Below are positions 17,159-26,552 of a stretch of DNA of 43,732 nucleotides, in pieces. The stretch is taken from NCBI GenBank assembly GCA_024644875.1, contig JAHEGY010000032.1, positions 1 through 43,732 of the forward strand, given 5' to 3'. The notes under the pieces were generated by a model, which was not told the DNA's origin, made no database searches, and worked only from the letters and a program-made list of their open reading frames with translations. The DNA comes from Cyclobacteriaceae bacterium. Its GTDB lineage: Bacteria; Bacteroidota; Bacteroidia; Cytophagales; Cyclobacteriaceae. A program made the position numbers and the translations under genes. The first letter of the stretch is position 1; each line of letters opens with the position of its first letter.

Positions 17159-17779
17159 TTGAAAATATTTAAACTAATTATTCTCCTCTTATTTTTTAGT
17201 TGTACATCTGATTATATGCCGAAACCAAAAGGGTATAACAGAATTGAATTACCCGATCACGAGTATGTCGGGATCCCTGATACATTGCCCTACTATTTTG
17301 AAATTTCTAAATTGGCGAGATTGAATACAGATACCACATGGACTTATATGAATAAGGTCAAAGAACAATATAAAGACAGATCAGGTCTAACGGATGAGAG
17401 ATATTGGATTGATCTTGTATATGATACGCTGCTGGCAGATATTCAGATCACCTACAAGCCTATATATGGCAAGCAGGAGCTAATGAAAGAGTATTTAAGT
17501 GATGCATACAAGCTAACTTCTCAGCACCAGATCAAGGCATATGCTATAGATGAAATCATTATGTTTACCAAAAATGGTTATACAGCCTCCATTGCAGAAA
17601 TAAGCGGGGAAGTACCAACTCAAATCCAATTCGTGACCACCGATTCTCTGAAGCATTTTATGAGGGGTGCATTATATTTCAAGACTGCAACGCAAAATGA
17701 CTCGCTTGCACCAGCCATTCAATATATTAAAAACGACATAATTCATCTTCTAAATACTTTGCAGTGGAGAAATAGGTAA
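17159..17779 (+). CDS. gldD: Gliding motility lipoprotein GldD
   Basis: A lipoprotein (206 aa from the chosen start) required for gliding and linked to T9SS function. The TTG at 17159 gives a compact signal peptide, MKIFKLIILLLFFS before Cys15, then TSDYMPKPKGYNRIELPDHEY, the diagnostic GldD motif. An upstream TTG at 17117 would add 14 residues and overlap gldE by 26 nt; the downstream start is preferred because the lipoprotein signal then begins at residue 1. The second half contains GYTASIAEISGEVPTQIQFVTTDS and FMRGALYF, also typical of GldD. recG starts two bases after it. Confidence 0.92.
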   Translation: MKIFKLIILLLFFSCTSDYMPKPKGYNRIELPDHEYVGIPDTLPYYFEISKLARLNTDTTWTYMNKVKEQYKDRSGLTDERYWIDLVYDTLLADIQITYKPIYGKQELMKEYLSDAYKLTSQHQIKAYAIDEIIMFTKNGYTASIAEISGEVPTQIQFVTTDSLKHFMRGALYFKTATQNDSLAPAIQYIKNDIIHLLNTLQWRNR

Positions 17780-17781
17780 TA

Positions 17782-19875
17782 ATGGCTGGCTTTTTTGAAA
17801 CCAAGATTGAATTTCTTAAAGGGGTAGGCCCTCAAAGGGCTGGTCTGTTGAACAAAGAACTTAATATTTACACTTTTGGTGACCTTATTCAATATTTCCC
17901 TTTCAGGTATGAAGACAGAACCCGGATTCATAAGATCAAGCAGATAAATGCCACCATGCCATATGTCCAGATCAAAGGATTTATCCGTGATTATGAACTA
18001 TCCGGTAAACCTTATAAACAGAGGCTTACAGCTCACTTTTCTGATGATACAGGTGAAATTGACCTTATATGGTTCCAGGGGGCAAAGTGGATCATTAAAA
18101 AATTAAAACCGGAAGTCGAATATCTTGTTTTTGGGAAACCAAATATTTTTAAGTCCAGATTGTATATTGGTCATCCTGAAATAGATATAAATGCAGAAAT
18201 AAAGAAGGATAGCTTATTTCTGCAACCTGTATATCCAACTACTGAGAAACTAAAATCGAAGTACATAGACAGTAAGGTCATTGCAAAGCTTCAGAAGGAA
18301 CTGATTTTAAAAGCTCCATCTTATATCAAAGAATCCCTTCCTGAAAAATTAATCCGTGATTTTAATTTAATGAAAAGGGATACTGCATATAAGAACATAC
18401 ATTTCCCTGTCGACAACAGCAATCTCACCGCAGCCCGGTTCAGATTGAAGTTTGAGGAATTCTTTTATTTACAACTCAGGTTATTAAAACTAAAGCTTTC
18501 CAGATACAATCGATTCAGAGGTCAGGTATTTGCAAAAACCTCACTTCTTAATGAATTTTATCATAGACATCTTCCTTTTGAACTGACTAAAGCTCAAAAA
18601 AAGGTTATCAGAGAAATTTTCTCTGATATGAAATCCGGTCATCAGATGAATAGGCTTCTGCAAGGTGACGTAGGTTCAGGAAAAACCATTGTAGCATTTA
18701 TTTCTATGTTGCTGGCTATTGAAAATAATGCTCAAACCGTCATGATGGCACCCACCGAAATCCTGACAGAGCAGCATTATAATGGATTAAAAAAATATGC
18801 TGATAAATTGAAATTGAGGATCGCCATTTTAACCGGATCGACAAAAAAAAGTATTCGTAAAGAAATTCTTGACGACCTTGAATCCGGAAAAATCGACATA
18901 ATTGTTGGTACCCATGCTTTGATTGAAGACAATGTCAGGTTTAAAAACCTGGGGTTTGCTATTGTTGATGAACAACATCGGTTTGGTGTGGCCCAACGTG
19001 CTAAACTATGGAAAAAAAATATGGATATCCCCCCTCATGTCCTGGTTATGACCGCAACCCCGATTCCGAGGACCCTGGCGATGACCTTATACGGGGACCT
19101 CGAGGTATCGGTGATTGATGAACTTCCTGCCGGCAGAAAGCCAATTAAGACAGTTTTGCAATTTGATGAAAACCGCTTGAAAGTTTTTGGATTCATCCGG
19201 AAGCAAATACAGGCAGGAGGACAAATCTATATTGTATATCCATTGATTGAGGAATCTGAAAAACTTGATCTGAAACATTTGATGGACGGGTATGAAAGTC
19301 TTTCACGTGCATTTCCCGAATACCAGTTGAGCATTGTTCATGGAAAAATGAAATCAGCCGATAAAGACTTTGAAATGAAGCGGTTTATAAATAAGGAAAC
19401 TCAGATCATGGTTTCCACAACAGTTATAGAAGTAGGTGTTGATGTCCCCAATGCATCTGTTATGGTAATCGAAAATGCAGAGCGATTCGGTCTGGCACAA
19501 CTTCACCAATTACGAGGAAGGGTTGGAAGGGGCGCGGAACAATCATATTGTATTTTAATGTGCAGTCAGAAACTAAGCAGTGATGCGAAAACCCGGCTTG
19601 AGACTATGGTAAGGACAAACAATGGATTTGAAATCGCCAATACTGATTTATCTCTTCGGGGGCCGGGCGATTTAATGGGAACACAACAAAGTGGTGTGTT
19701 GGATCTTCTGATCGCGGATATAGCAAAGGATGGGAAAATCCTGCAAATTGCGAGAGAGTCAGCAAAATCTATCCTGGAGGATGATTCGGAACTGATCAAA
19801 GAACAAAACAGCAATATTAAAAACCATATCGCAACACTGCGCCGCGACGCTGTTAATTGGAGCCGTATAAGTTAA
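17782..19875 (+). CDS. recG: ATP-dependent DNA helicase RecG
   Basis: A 697-aa branch-migration helicase that reverses stalled forks. An N-terminal wedge/OB domain (about residues 10-200; LKGVGPQRAGLL and the OB strands TMPYVQIKGFIRDYE) precedes the motor. Walker A GDVGSGKT is at about 295-302, the DExH box is DEQHRFG (about 396-402), and the helicase C domain includes STTVIEVGVDVPNASVMVIE and QLRGRVGRG (about 578). A TRG-like wedge C-terminus follows. Length fits the family (about 690 aa). It is the last gene of the plus-strand run and is convergent with the DUF748 gene, 47 nt away. Confidence 0.97.
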   Translation: MAGFFETKIEFLKGVGPQRAGLLNKELNIYTFGDLIQYFPFRYEDRTRIHKIKQINATMPYVQIKGFIRDYELSGKPYKQRLTAHFSDDTGEIDLIWFQGAKWIIKKLKPEVEYLVFGKPNIFKSRLYIGHPEIDINAEIKKDSLFLQPVYPTTEKLKSKYIDSKVIAKLQKELILKAPSYIKESLPEKLIRDFNLMKRDTAYKNIHFPVDNSNLTAARFRLKFEEFFYLQLRLLKLKLSRYNRFRGQVFAKTSLLNEFYHRHLPFELTKAQKKVIREIFSDMKSGHQMNRLLQGDVGSGKTIVAFISMLLAIENNAQTVMMAPTEILTEQHYNGLKKYADKLKLRIAILTGSTKKSIRKEILDDLESGKIDIIVGTHALIEDNVRFKNLGFAIVDEQHRFGVAQRAKLWKKNMDIPPHVLVMTATPIPRTLAMTLYGDLEVSVIDELPAGRKPIKTVLQFDENRLKVFGFIRKQIQAGGQIYIVYPLIEESEKLDLKHLMDGYESLSRAFPEYQLSIVHGKMKSADKDFEMKRFINKETQIMVSTTVIEVGVDVPNASVMVIENAERFGLAQLHQLRGRVGRGAEQSYCILMCSQKLSSDAKTRLETMVRTNNGFEIANTDLSLRGPGDLMGTQQSGVLDLLIADIAKDGKILQIARESAKSILEDDSELIKEQNSNIKNHIATLRRDAVNWSRIS

Positions 19876-19922
19876 AAGATCAATTCCATTACTGATAATA
19901 AGGAATGAAGCTGCAATACCCC

Positions 19923-22109
19923 TTACCTGTTTTCGATTTCTGAATCTTTCATTGAATACTTAACCTCAAATGTAGGTGTGGCCCCTACATTCTTTGGTGA
20001 TTCCAGATTGGATAATACAAACCTGATCTGCGTACTGTCGTTTCTTGAAACCAAATATTGCTCGAGATTTTGTTTGCGGGTCATAGCAAATACATGTACA
20101 ATTGAATCAATAACCTGCTCAGTTACAATCATTCTGGCTGCTTTATGGATATCTATGGAATCTGAACCAGATTCCTGTAAAAGAAATTCTTCAAATTCTG
20201 GATTATCCGGATTATATTCCTTACCTGATTTTAGACTGTATAGTCTTCCGACAGAATCTACTGCCACCTTGTCTTTTTCTTTCTCTATATCATTGAAATA
20301 AATGAGTTCAATATCCAATCCCTCCTTTTTCTGCTCAAGCTCGAGGAGTATATCGAGCTGCTTCCCTATTTTATCGGAAAGCGTGGTATCTCCGTATGCA
20401 TAGTCTATGGCCTGAATATCTTTGGGATCCACACTAACAAGGCCAGCAAGAAAATCAAATGGGGCTGAGGCTACCTTCACGATCAAATTTTTAAAAGTAT
20501 TCCAAACGATTCTTCCTATATTTACCTCGGGATCCTTTAAATCTCCGCGGACAGGAACATCAAGATCAATCACTCCATCCCTGTCTTTCAAAAGGAACAG
20601 AGCAAATTTCAAAGGAAGATCATGCAGGCCCCCGGATTTATTTCCCAGCTCGGCATGCTCAATCACCAATCTGTTTACACTTTGTAATTGGCCATCCTTG
20701 ATGTGTGTTGTTGATTTATAATACATTTCACCATAAACAATTGGGAATCCCATATAGTGTCGGGAATATATATTAAGGTCACTTAATTGGAAATCAGTGA
20801 TTACATAGTTTAACTCTATATCCATTGGATTGGCCGGATTCAATCCAACTTCAGCTACTAATTTTCCGCGTTTGTTCAGTAACATTTGGGTATATAGTTC
20901 TACCCACTCCGAATTGCTTTTGATACTGTCGGTATTCAGGATTAATTCACTTAAATTGTATTTGAATGGGGTTCCTGTCAGGTTATCTGTATAGTCTAAT
21001 ATGCCTTCCTCAATGTGCATGTTATTTATGTCATAAACAAGGGGCTTTCCTTCCAGTGTGTCATTTTCAAGGGATACACTTTGTCCGGTATCTGCAGAAT
21101 CTTCTACATTGGAATTCAATTCGAATATTTCAAAAAGATTATTGCTGCTCGAATCCAATTCAAAGTATACATATGGTTCGAAAATCAGCAATGAATCAAC
21201 AATGAATGAATTGTTCTGAAGATCTATTTCTTTGATCTCACAATTAAGCTTTTTTACACCTATAAACGGCTTGCTCTGGAGGTCTTCCATAAGGAAATCT
21301 GATATTTCAATGGAACCTGAAACCAGTGAACTTTCCACCATATTGATGTTCCCTGCTATGGTGATCTCGGAATTAAAAAGACCATCTACTTTACTTATTT
21401 TTGCATTCTCTGCGACATATTCATTAAAGGCATCCAATGAGAGATGGTCTACGGTAATATGTGCTTCATATTCTCCCAGATTGGGATCTACAAAGAGGGT
21501 TGATTCAAAATATCCTTCTTCCTCAAACGAAAACCGTAATCCAGCCTCACTTTTGTCTTCCTGATTCCATCCGATATACGGAATAAAAAAGGAAATCTCC
21601 TTCAAACGGGTCGCTTTATTTACGTTCCGGTCATCAAAATTAAATTCAGCATTTTTCAGTTCCAGATTTGAGAAATGGTATTGAAAGGGCTGATCATCTG
21701 TTGAATTAGACTGGACAGTATCTTCTGGTTTGGCATGAAAAACCAGAAGATCATCAAAATTGAAAATGGAATCGATATGGATGATATTTACATTTAATCC
21801 CTCTAAATACATTCTTTCAAGTATAAATTCATCCATAAAAAACTGGTAAGGTTTCAGGATCACGATCAATGTATCAAATGAAATAAAGATATTCTTTTCA
21901 TCAGCTTCATACATCTCAAAATCGAATACTTTAATCGAACCAGTAAAATAATTCAACTTTAATTCTTCCACGTGAATTTGCCTTCCGATAAGATCTTTGC
22001 TATGCTTTATGGCATATCTTTTAACAAATCCAGGCAATACCAATAAAACAATTATGACTATTATCAGAATGGATACACTTATCCAAGTGAGCTTTTTAGA
22101 TATTTTCAT
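19923..22109 (-). CDS. AsmA-like DUF748 envelope protein
   Basis: A 728-aa protein anchored by one N-terminal helix (about residues 8-28) with the rest in the periplasm. The AsmA/TamB-like beta-taco pattern is seen in repeated segments such as VEELKLNYFTGSIKVFDFEM and FSNLELKNAEFNFDDRNVNK. The DUF748 (PF05359) core is PVRGDLKDPEVNIGRIVWNT, then FKNLIVKVASAPFDFLAGL (about 525-565). The family is suspected of bridging membranes for lipid transport. The C-terminal 150 residues are helical and charged, with an OmpA-like spacing that I cannot confirm. It stands alone, convergent with recG. Confidence 0.8.
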   Translation of the reverse strand: MKISKKLTWISVSILIIVIIVLLVLPGFVKRYAIKHSKDLIGRQIHVEELKLNYFTGSIKVFDFEMYEADEKNIFISFDTLIVILKPYQFFMDEFILERMYLEGLNVNIIHIDSIFNFDDLLVFHAKPEDTVQSNSTDDQPFQYHFSNLELKNAEFNFDDRNVNKATRLKEISFFIPYIGWNQEDKSEAGLRFSFEEEGYFESTLFVDPNLGEYEAHITVDHLSLDAFNEYVAENAKISKVDGLFNSEITIAGNINMVESSLVSGSIEISDFLMEDLQSKPFIGVKKLNCEIKEIDLQNNSFIVDSLLIFEPYVYFELDSSSNNLFEIFELNSNVEDSADTGQSVSLENDTLEGKPLVYDINNMHIEEGILDYTDNLTGTPFKYNLSELILNTDSIKSNSEWVELYTQMLLNKRGKLVAEVGLNPANPMDIELNYVITDFQLSDLNIYSRHYMGFPIVYGEMYYKSTTHIKDGQLQSVNRLVIEHAELGNKSGGLHDLPLKFALFLLKDRDGVIDLDVPVRGDLKDPEVNIGRIVWNTFKNLIVKVASAPFDFLAGLVSVDPKDIQAIDYAYGDTTLSDKIGKQLDILLELEQKKEGLDIELIYFNDIEKEKDKVAVDSVGRLYSLKSGKEYNPDNPEFEEFLLQESGSDSIDIHKAARMIVTEQVIDSIVHVFAMTRKQNLEQYLVSRNDSTQIRFVLSNLESPKNVGATPTFEVKYSMKDSEIENR

Positions 22110-22428
22110 TTAAAATAAACAGGGTTAGTAGGTATTGATAAGTTTAAATTTTACCTGTACAGAATATAAAATCCTTTTGAATTGAATGAGTTTGTTCAAC
22201 AACAGCATACTATACTCTTTTCTAGCGGCCATCTACAAACCAAATTTTCGTGCTAAAATAAATAATTATTTTTTGAATTATGGTTGTCTGATTTTGAATT
22301 TATTGTAATTCTTTTATTTGTGGAATAATGGCCTGTAAGATATGAATTTGGAACGGAAATCATCTAAAATCTTTGATAGATTGATTTTTTGCCAGGGCCC
22401 TCATGGCATGCCATGTTTTCCGGCCTAA
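22110..22428. other. 319-nt intergenic region between nadB and the DUF748 gene
   Basis: No gene is supported. It must hold the DUF748 promoter and the nadB 3' end. A perfect 14-bp palindrome CATGGCATGCCATG (22402-22415) lies 14 nt past the nadB stop, but no T-run follows on the minus strand, so it is not a normal terminator. Confidence 0.5.
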
Positions 22429-24027
22429 TTATATTATTGTATCTTTCAGGAATCTATCCATGGATTCGGGATAGTCTTTCATATAGTGGCAGCCCCGGCT
22501 TTCATTCCTTCTTAATGCCGATAAAATGATCATATAGGCTATGGCAGCCATATTGCGTAATTCTAGCAGCTCTGAAGAAATTTTTGTTCTCTGATAATAG
22601 TTTTCTGTTTCCTCATATATAAGTTTAATTCTGCGGAAGGCCCTTTCCAGGGTCTGTTTTGACCTTACAATGCCTACATAATTCCACATCAGGCTTTGGA
22701 TTTGCTTTAAATTATGTTTAATTAAAAACCACTCATCCATGTTAAGGACGCCAGTCTCATCCCACTCAGGTATCAGCACATCATCAAAATTCCTCTTTAG
22801 TTTTGTTTTCAGTTTTTCTGAGATCCGATAACTGAAAACCAGGGCCTCGAGCAGGCTGTTGCTTGCAAGCCTGTTTGCCCCATGTACACCTGTATGTGCC
22901 GTTTCGCCACAGGCAAAGAGATTTTGCATGGAGGTTTGTCCATTTAAGGAGGTCATAATGCCTCCACATAAATAATGTGCAGCCGGAACAACAGGTATTG
23001 GGTCCTTGGAAATATCAACGTTTATTTCCTTAAGGCAGTATTCATAGATCTTTGGAAATCGCTGGCGGACTTTATTATGGTCCAGATGAGTCATATCCAG
23101 CCATACATGGTCTTCCCGTCTTTTTTTCATTTCGGAGTCTATAGCTCTGGATACAATATCACGTGGAGCTAATTCTCCCCTGCTATCATACTTTTTTACA
23201 AATGCTTCTCCGTCCAGGTTTTTAATAATACCGCCATATCCGCGAAGTGCTTCCGATATTAAGAAAAGTCGATGTCCCGGCTCATATAAAGCAGTTGGAT
23301 GAAACTGGACAAACTCCATATTTGCAATACGCACACCTGCCCGGTAAGCCATAGCGACACCGTCACCGGTTGAGGTTTCCGGATTGGTAGAGTATTGAAA
23401 AACTCTGGAGCCTCCACCAGTTGCAAGAATGGTATATCCCGATCTGAAAACATGTACTTTCCTGTCATTTTTTGAAAAAACATAGGCACCAAAACAGATG
23501 TTGAAGGCTGCCTGAAGGTTGCCCAGAACATGGTGATCGGTTATCAGGTCAATGGCATAATAATCTTCAAACAACTGAATGTTCGGGTGTTCGTTTGCTC
23601 TTTCGAGTAAAACTTTTTGAATTTCAGCCCCTGTGAAATCTTTAACATGAAAGATCCTGCTCACCGAATGTCCACCCTCCCTGGCAAGTTCATAATCAGA
23701 ACTTTCCTTGGACCTGGAGAAATTAACACCCCAGTCTATCAAATCATTAATACGATCCGGCCCTTCAGATACCATAACCTCCACAGCATCCTTGTGACAT
23801 AAATCCGCTCCCGCCATGAGCGTATCATTTATATGTGATTCGAAACTATCTGATTCAGTTGTTACCGTAGCAATACCACCCTGGGCATAATTGGTATTGG
23901 TTTCATCAAGATTTGTCTTTGATATAACATTGACTTTCCCTGATTCTGCCATCTGCAATGCCAGATTTAATCCTGCAATCCCGGATCCAATAATTAAATA
24001 TTCTGATTCAAATCTTTCCAAGGTCAA
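22429..24027 (-). CDS. nadB: L-aspartate oxidase
   Basis: A 532-aa FAD enzyme oxidising aspartate to iminoaspartate, the first step of de novo NAD synthesis. The FAD-binding motif is GSGIAGLNLALQMAE (from residue 14), and the active-site region includes NYAQGGIATV, EGGHSVSRIFH and MEFVQFHPTALYEPGH. The C-terminal helical domain begins about residue 420. The start is TTG at 24027, one base after the nadA stop, so the two are translationally linked. The product passes directly to NadA. Confidence 0.97.
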   Translation of the reverse strand: MTLERFESEYLIIGSGIAGLNLALQMAESGKVNVISKTNLDETNTNYAQGGIATVTTESDSFESHINDTLMAGADLCHKDAVEVMVSEGPDRINDLIDWGVNFSRSKESSDYELAREGGHSVSRIFHVKDFTGAEIQKVLLERANEHPNIQLFEDYYAIDLITDHHVLGNLQAAFNICFGAYVFSKNDRKVHVFRSGYTILATGGGSRVFQYSTNPETSTGDGVAMAYRAGVRIANMEFVQFHPTALYEPGHRLFLISEALRGYGGIIKNLDGEAFVKKYDSRGELAPRDIVSRAIDSEMKKRREDHVWLDMTHLDHNKVRQRFPKIYEYCLKEINVDISKDPIPVVPAAHYLCGGIMTSLNGQTSMQNLFACGETAHTGVHGANRLASNSLLEALVFSYRISEKLKTKLKRNFDDVLIPEWDETGVLNMDEWFLIKHNLKQIQSLMWNYVGIVRSKQTLERAFRRIKLIYEETENYYQRTKISSELLELRNMAAIAYMIILSALRRNESRGCHYMKDYPESMDRFLKDTII

Positions 24028-24028
24028 A

Positions 24029-25018
24029 TTATAAATTTTTCGAAATTTCCAACATCCTGAGTATGGGGATACGTGCTTTATCCATAATTTCCTCCTTCAG
24101 GATCACCTCGGGTTGTTCATATTTTAAAGTAAGGTATAGCTTCTCCATGGTGTTCAACTTCATGTAACTACAATCATTACAACCACAGGTAGCATCAACA
24201 GAGGGTGCCGGCATGAAAATCTTTCCAGGTGAAGATTTCTTCATCTGATGCAGAATACCGCTTTCAGTAGCAACAATAAAACGATTATCTTTTGAATTAA
24301 TGGTATAATTAAGAAGTGCAGTAGTAGAACCAATAAAATCTGCTATGATTAAAAGCGGTTTTTCACATTCAGGATGAGCAATAAATTTAGCATCAGGATA
24401 TTTGCTTTTTAAATCAAGGATCTTTTCCAGTGAATACTGTTCATGAACCATACATGCCCCGTCCCATAATACCATTTCTCTCCCGGTAAGTCCGTTGATA
24501 TAGTTCCCGAGGTTTTTGTCAGGAGCAAAGATAAGCTTAGTATCTTTATCGAAGCTTTCAACGATCTTTACAGCATTGGAAGATGTGCAGATCACATCTG
24601 ACAAAGTCTTAATATCAGCAGTACAGTTTATATAGCTAATAACTTTATGATCAGGATACTTGTCCTTAAATGCCTTGAATGCATCCGCAGGGGCTGATTC
24701 TGCCAGAGAGCATGAGGCGTTAAGATCAGGGATAAGGACCTTTTTTGATGGATTTAGAATTTTGGCTGTTTCAGCCATAAAGTGTACTCCTAAAAAAACA
24801 ATTATATCCGCAGAAGTCTTTTCGGCCTCCTGAGAAAGGCCAAGACTATCTCCAACAAAATCCGATATATCCTGCAGTTCAGGGGTAATGTAAAAATGAC
24901 CAAGAATTACGACATTTTTTTCCTTTTTCAGATTTGCAATTTCACTTGCCAGGTCAAGGCCTTCCTCCACTGGCAAATCAAGATATCCCAGCGCTTTTAT
25001 GCTTGGTTGCTCATCCAT
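24029..25018 (-). CDS. nadA: Quinolinate synthase A
   Basis: A 329-aa [4Fe-4S] enzyme condensing iminoaspartate with dihydroxyacetone phosphate to quinolinate. Cluster ligands are Cys103 (PDLNASCSLAESAP), Cys189 (WDGACMVHEQY) and one of Cys278, Cys280 or Cys283 in the CGCNDC cluster, which replaces the usual single site. Other signatures are LGHFYITPELQDISDFVGDS and the IAHPEC motif. It is first of the nadA-nadB pair. A perfect 20-bp palindrome overlaps its -7 box, suggesting NAD-linked repression. nadC is not in the window. Confidence 0.97.
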   Translation of the reverse strand: MDEQPSIKALGYLDLPVEEGLDLASEIANLKKEKNVVILGHFYITPELQDISDFVGDSLGLSQEAEKTSADIIVFLGVHFMAETAKILNPSKKVLIPDLNASCSLAESAPADAFKAFKDKYPDHKVISYINCTADIKTLSDVICTSSNAVKIVESFDKDTKLIFAPDKNLGNYINGLTGREMVLWDGACMVHEQYSLEKILDLKSKYPDAKFIAHPECEKPLLIIADFIGSTTALLNYTINSKDNRFIVATESGILHQMKKSSPGKIFMPAPSVDATCGCNDCSYMKLNTMEKLYLTLKYEQPEVILKEEIMDKARIPILRMLEISKNL

Positions 25019-25038
25019 TATGTGCTTCTAATTTTCCT

Positions 25039-25061
25039 CAAAATTACAATATATTGTAATT
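25039..25061 (-). promoter_or_regulatory. nadA promoter with overlapping 20-bp palindromic operator
   Basis: The minus strand has the -7 box TAATTTTG (25046-25039), predicting a start about 15 nt before the nadA ATG. A perfect palindrome AATTACAATATATTGTAATT (25042-25061) overlaps this box and extends upstream towards the -33 region. The placement is that expected of a repressor site. The -33 element is absent. Confidence 0.55.
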
Positions 25062-25137
25062 AAGGAATAATCTTAGTGAAGATAAATAGGATCAGGTCTT
25101 GTAAAGGACAGGAGCACCATCTGACATGAAGGATATT

Positions 25138-25575
25138 TTATGGGACGATCTGAGGAATAAGATAAGAGAATTTAGTTAAAACGAATGCCCAAAATACGGC
25201 ACTGATAAGCATATAGGTAATAATCTTCTTTTTAGATCCTCCAAAAGCATTGACGAGCAATGCGCCTAATACCGGAGAAAACACCACGGGGGTTAAAAAA
25301 GAAACACCAAAAAGGCCATACTTCTTCCAGAATGCAACAAACCTTCTGTTTCTTTTAGTAAACAATTTCCGGTTTCTCCTGAATATTTTATCGATCCATT
25401 TCCTGAATCCGGGCCCAAAGGAGGATATAATAATAATGGTAGTCATCATACCAAGAATAGTGGTACCGACGGTTTCCCAGAAGGTCAGGCCAAAAGCCAT
25501 ACCCATGGCCGGACCGCCAATAAATTTGAACATACTGGCGAAGTAAACGGATAAATATTTAGCTAAAGCAGACAA
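25138..25575 (-). CDS. Small integral membrane protein, Sm_multidrug_ex-like
   Basis: A 145-aa protein with about three to four membrane helices: YFASMFKFIGGPAMGMAFGL, ETVGTTILGMMTTIIIISS, YGLFGVSFLTPVVFSPVLGA and ITYMLISAVFWAFVLTKFSY. A basic cytoplasmic loop (KIFRRNRKLFTKRNRRF) separates the two pairs. The layout, with paired Pro-containing helices, resembles small multi-drug export proteins (PF06695), but the match is loose and no function can be given. The start is TTG at 25575; a TAATTTTG -7-like box overlaps that codon, so an ATG at 25533 is possible. It follows the antiporter gene by 8 nt. Confidence 0.6.
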   Translation of the reverse strand: MSALAKYLSVYFASMFKFIGGPAMGMAFGLTFWETVGTTILGMMTTIIIISSFGPGFRKWIDKIFRRNRKLFTKRNRRFVAFWKKYGLFGVSFLTPVVFSPVLGALLVNAFGGSKKKIITYMLISAVFWAFVLTKFSYLIPQIVP

Positions 25576-25583
25576 AATTAATA

Positions 25584-26531
25584 CTACCAGACAACATTAT
25601 ATGTATAAAAGATATATATCATCAGTAAGATGGCACCTTCAACACGCCCTATCTGTCTCTTTGATAACATCATGGGGAGTATTATGAGTGTTATACCCAA
25701 CATCCAGATAATATCTGTATTCAGAATCACATCATTTACCTTAATTTCCTTGATAATACTGGTAATTCCCAGGATGGAAAGTATATTAAATATATTTGAT
25801 CCCATCAGGTTGCCTAAAGCCAGATCTGTTTCCTTTTTGAAAGAAGCGACTGTGGATGTCACCAATTCGGGTAAACTTGTGCCTAAAGCAACTACTGTTA
25901 TTCCAACGATACGTTCTTCGATGCCCATATTTCTGGCCAGGTCCTGGGCACCACCAACAAATAACTCAGCTCCCAGAAAAAGGCCTATTGAGCCTAAGCC
26001 TATATACGTAAAGTCCTTTAAATAGGTCGAAGAGGATTTGGGAAGATTAAATTCCTGTTGCAGTTCCCTGGCAACGTTCAAATCTTTTCGTGATTTCCGG
26101 ATAACAAAAAAAAGATATAAAACCAATATTCCAATAAATATCAGGCCTTCATATGAATTTATAAATCCTTCCCGGACTAGAATATATAGCAATAATGAAC
26201 TTCCCATCGTCATGGGCCAATCAATCCATATGGTATTCCTCTTAACGTATATAGGTGATATAATTGCAGTCAAGCCCAATACTAATGCAAGATTGCAGAT
26301 ATTCGAACCTATTACATTTCCCATGGCCAGGTCAGGGCTGCTTGTTAAAGCAGCTTTTATACTGATCAGCAATTCAGGTGCAGAGGTTCCAAAAGCAACG
26401 ATCGTTAATCCGACAACAAGGGGTGATAAATTCATTTTAAGGGCAAAACTTGATGATCCTTTGATTAAAAAGTCACCACCTAGAATAAGGACAATCAATC
26501 CGGCAAATAATATGAGGATATCAATGATCAT
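25584..26531 (-). CDS. Calcium/sodium antiporter (YrbG-type CaCA)
   Basis: A 315-aa inner-membrane exchanger with about ten helices in two inverted halves. The alpha repeats are VGLTIVAFGTSAPELLISIK (residues about 40-59) and GITVVALGTSLPELVTSTVA in the second half, both with the cation-coordinating GTSxPEL core. NVIGSNICNLALVLG and NLMGSNIFNILSILG are the matching second alpha segments. It exchanges Na+ or K+ for Ca2+. It lies between upp (21 nt) and the small membrane protein (8 nt), a probable operon. Confidence 0.93.
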   Translation of the reverse strand: MIIDILILFAGLIVLILGGDFLIKGSSSFALKMNLSPLVVGLTIVAFGTSAPELLISIKAALTSSPDLAMGNVIGSNICNLALVLGLTAIISPIYVKRNTIWIDWPMTMGSSLLLYILVREGFINSYEGLIFIGILVLYLFFVIRKSRKDLNVARELQQEFNLPKSSSTYLKDFTYIGLGSIGLFLGAELFVGGAQDLARNMGIEERIVGITVVALGTSLPELVTSTVASFKKETDLALGNLMGSNIFNILSILGITSIIKEIKVNDVILNTDIIWMLGITLIILPMMLSKRQIGRVEGAILLMIYIFYTYNVVW

Positions 26532-26552
26532 AGCTCAAATGCAAAAGCAAAG

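Noticed and set aside
19882-19905. Bulged inverted repeat ATTCC-A-TTA / TAA-GGAAT between recG and the DUF748 gene.
   Set aside because: Could be a bidirectional terminator, but it has a bulge and no T-tract on either strand.
22342-22428. A 28-codon plus-strand frame upstream of the nadB 3' end (starting MNLERKSSKIF).
   Set aside because: No start-region signal and no protein-like conservation can be seen; it runs through the 14-bp palindrome.
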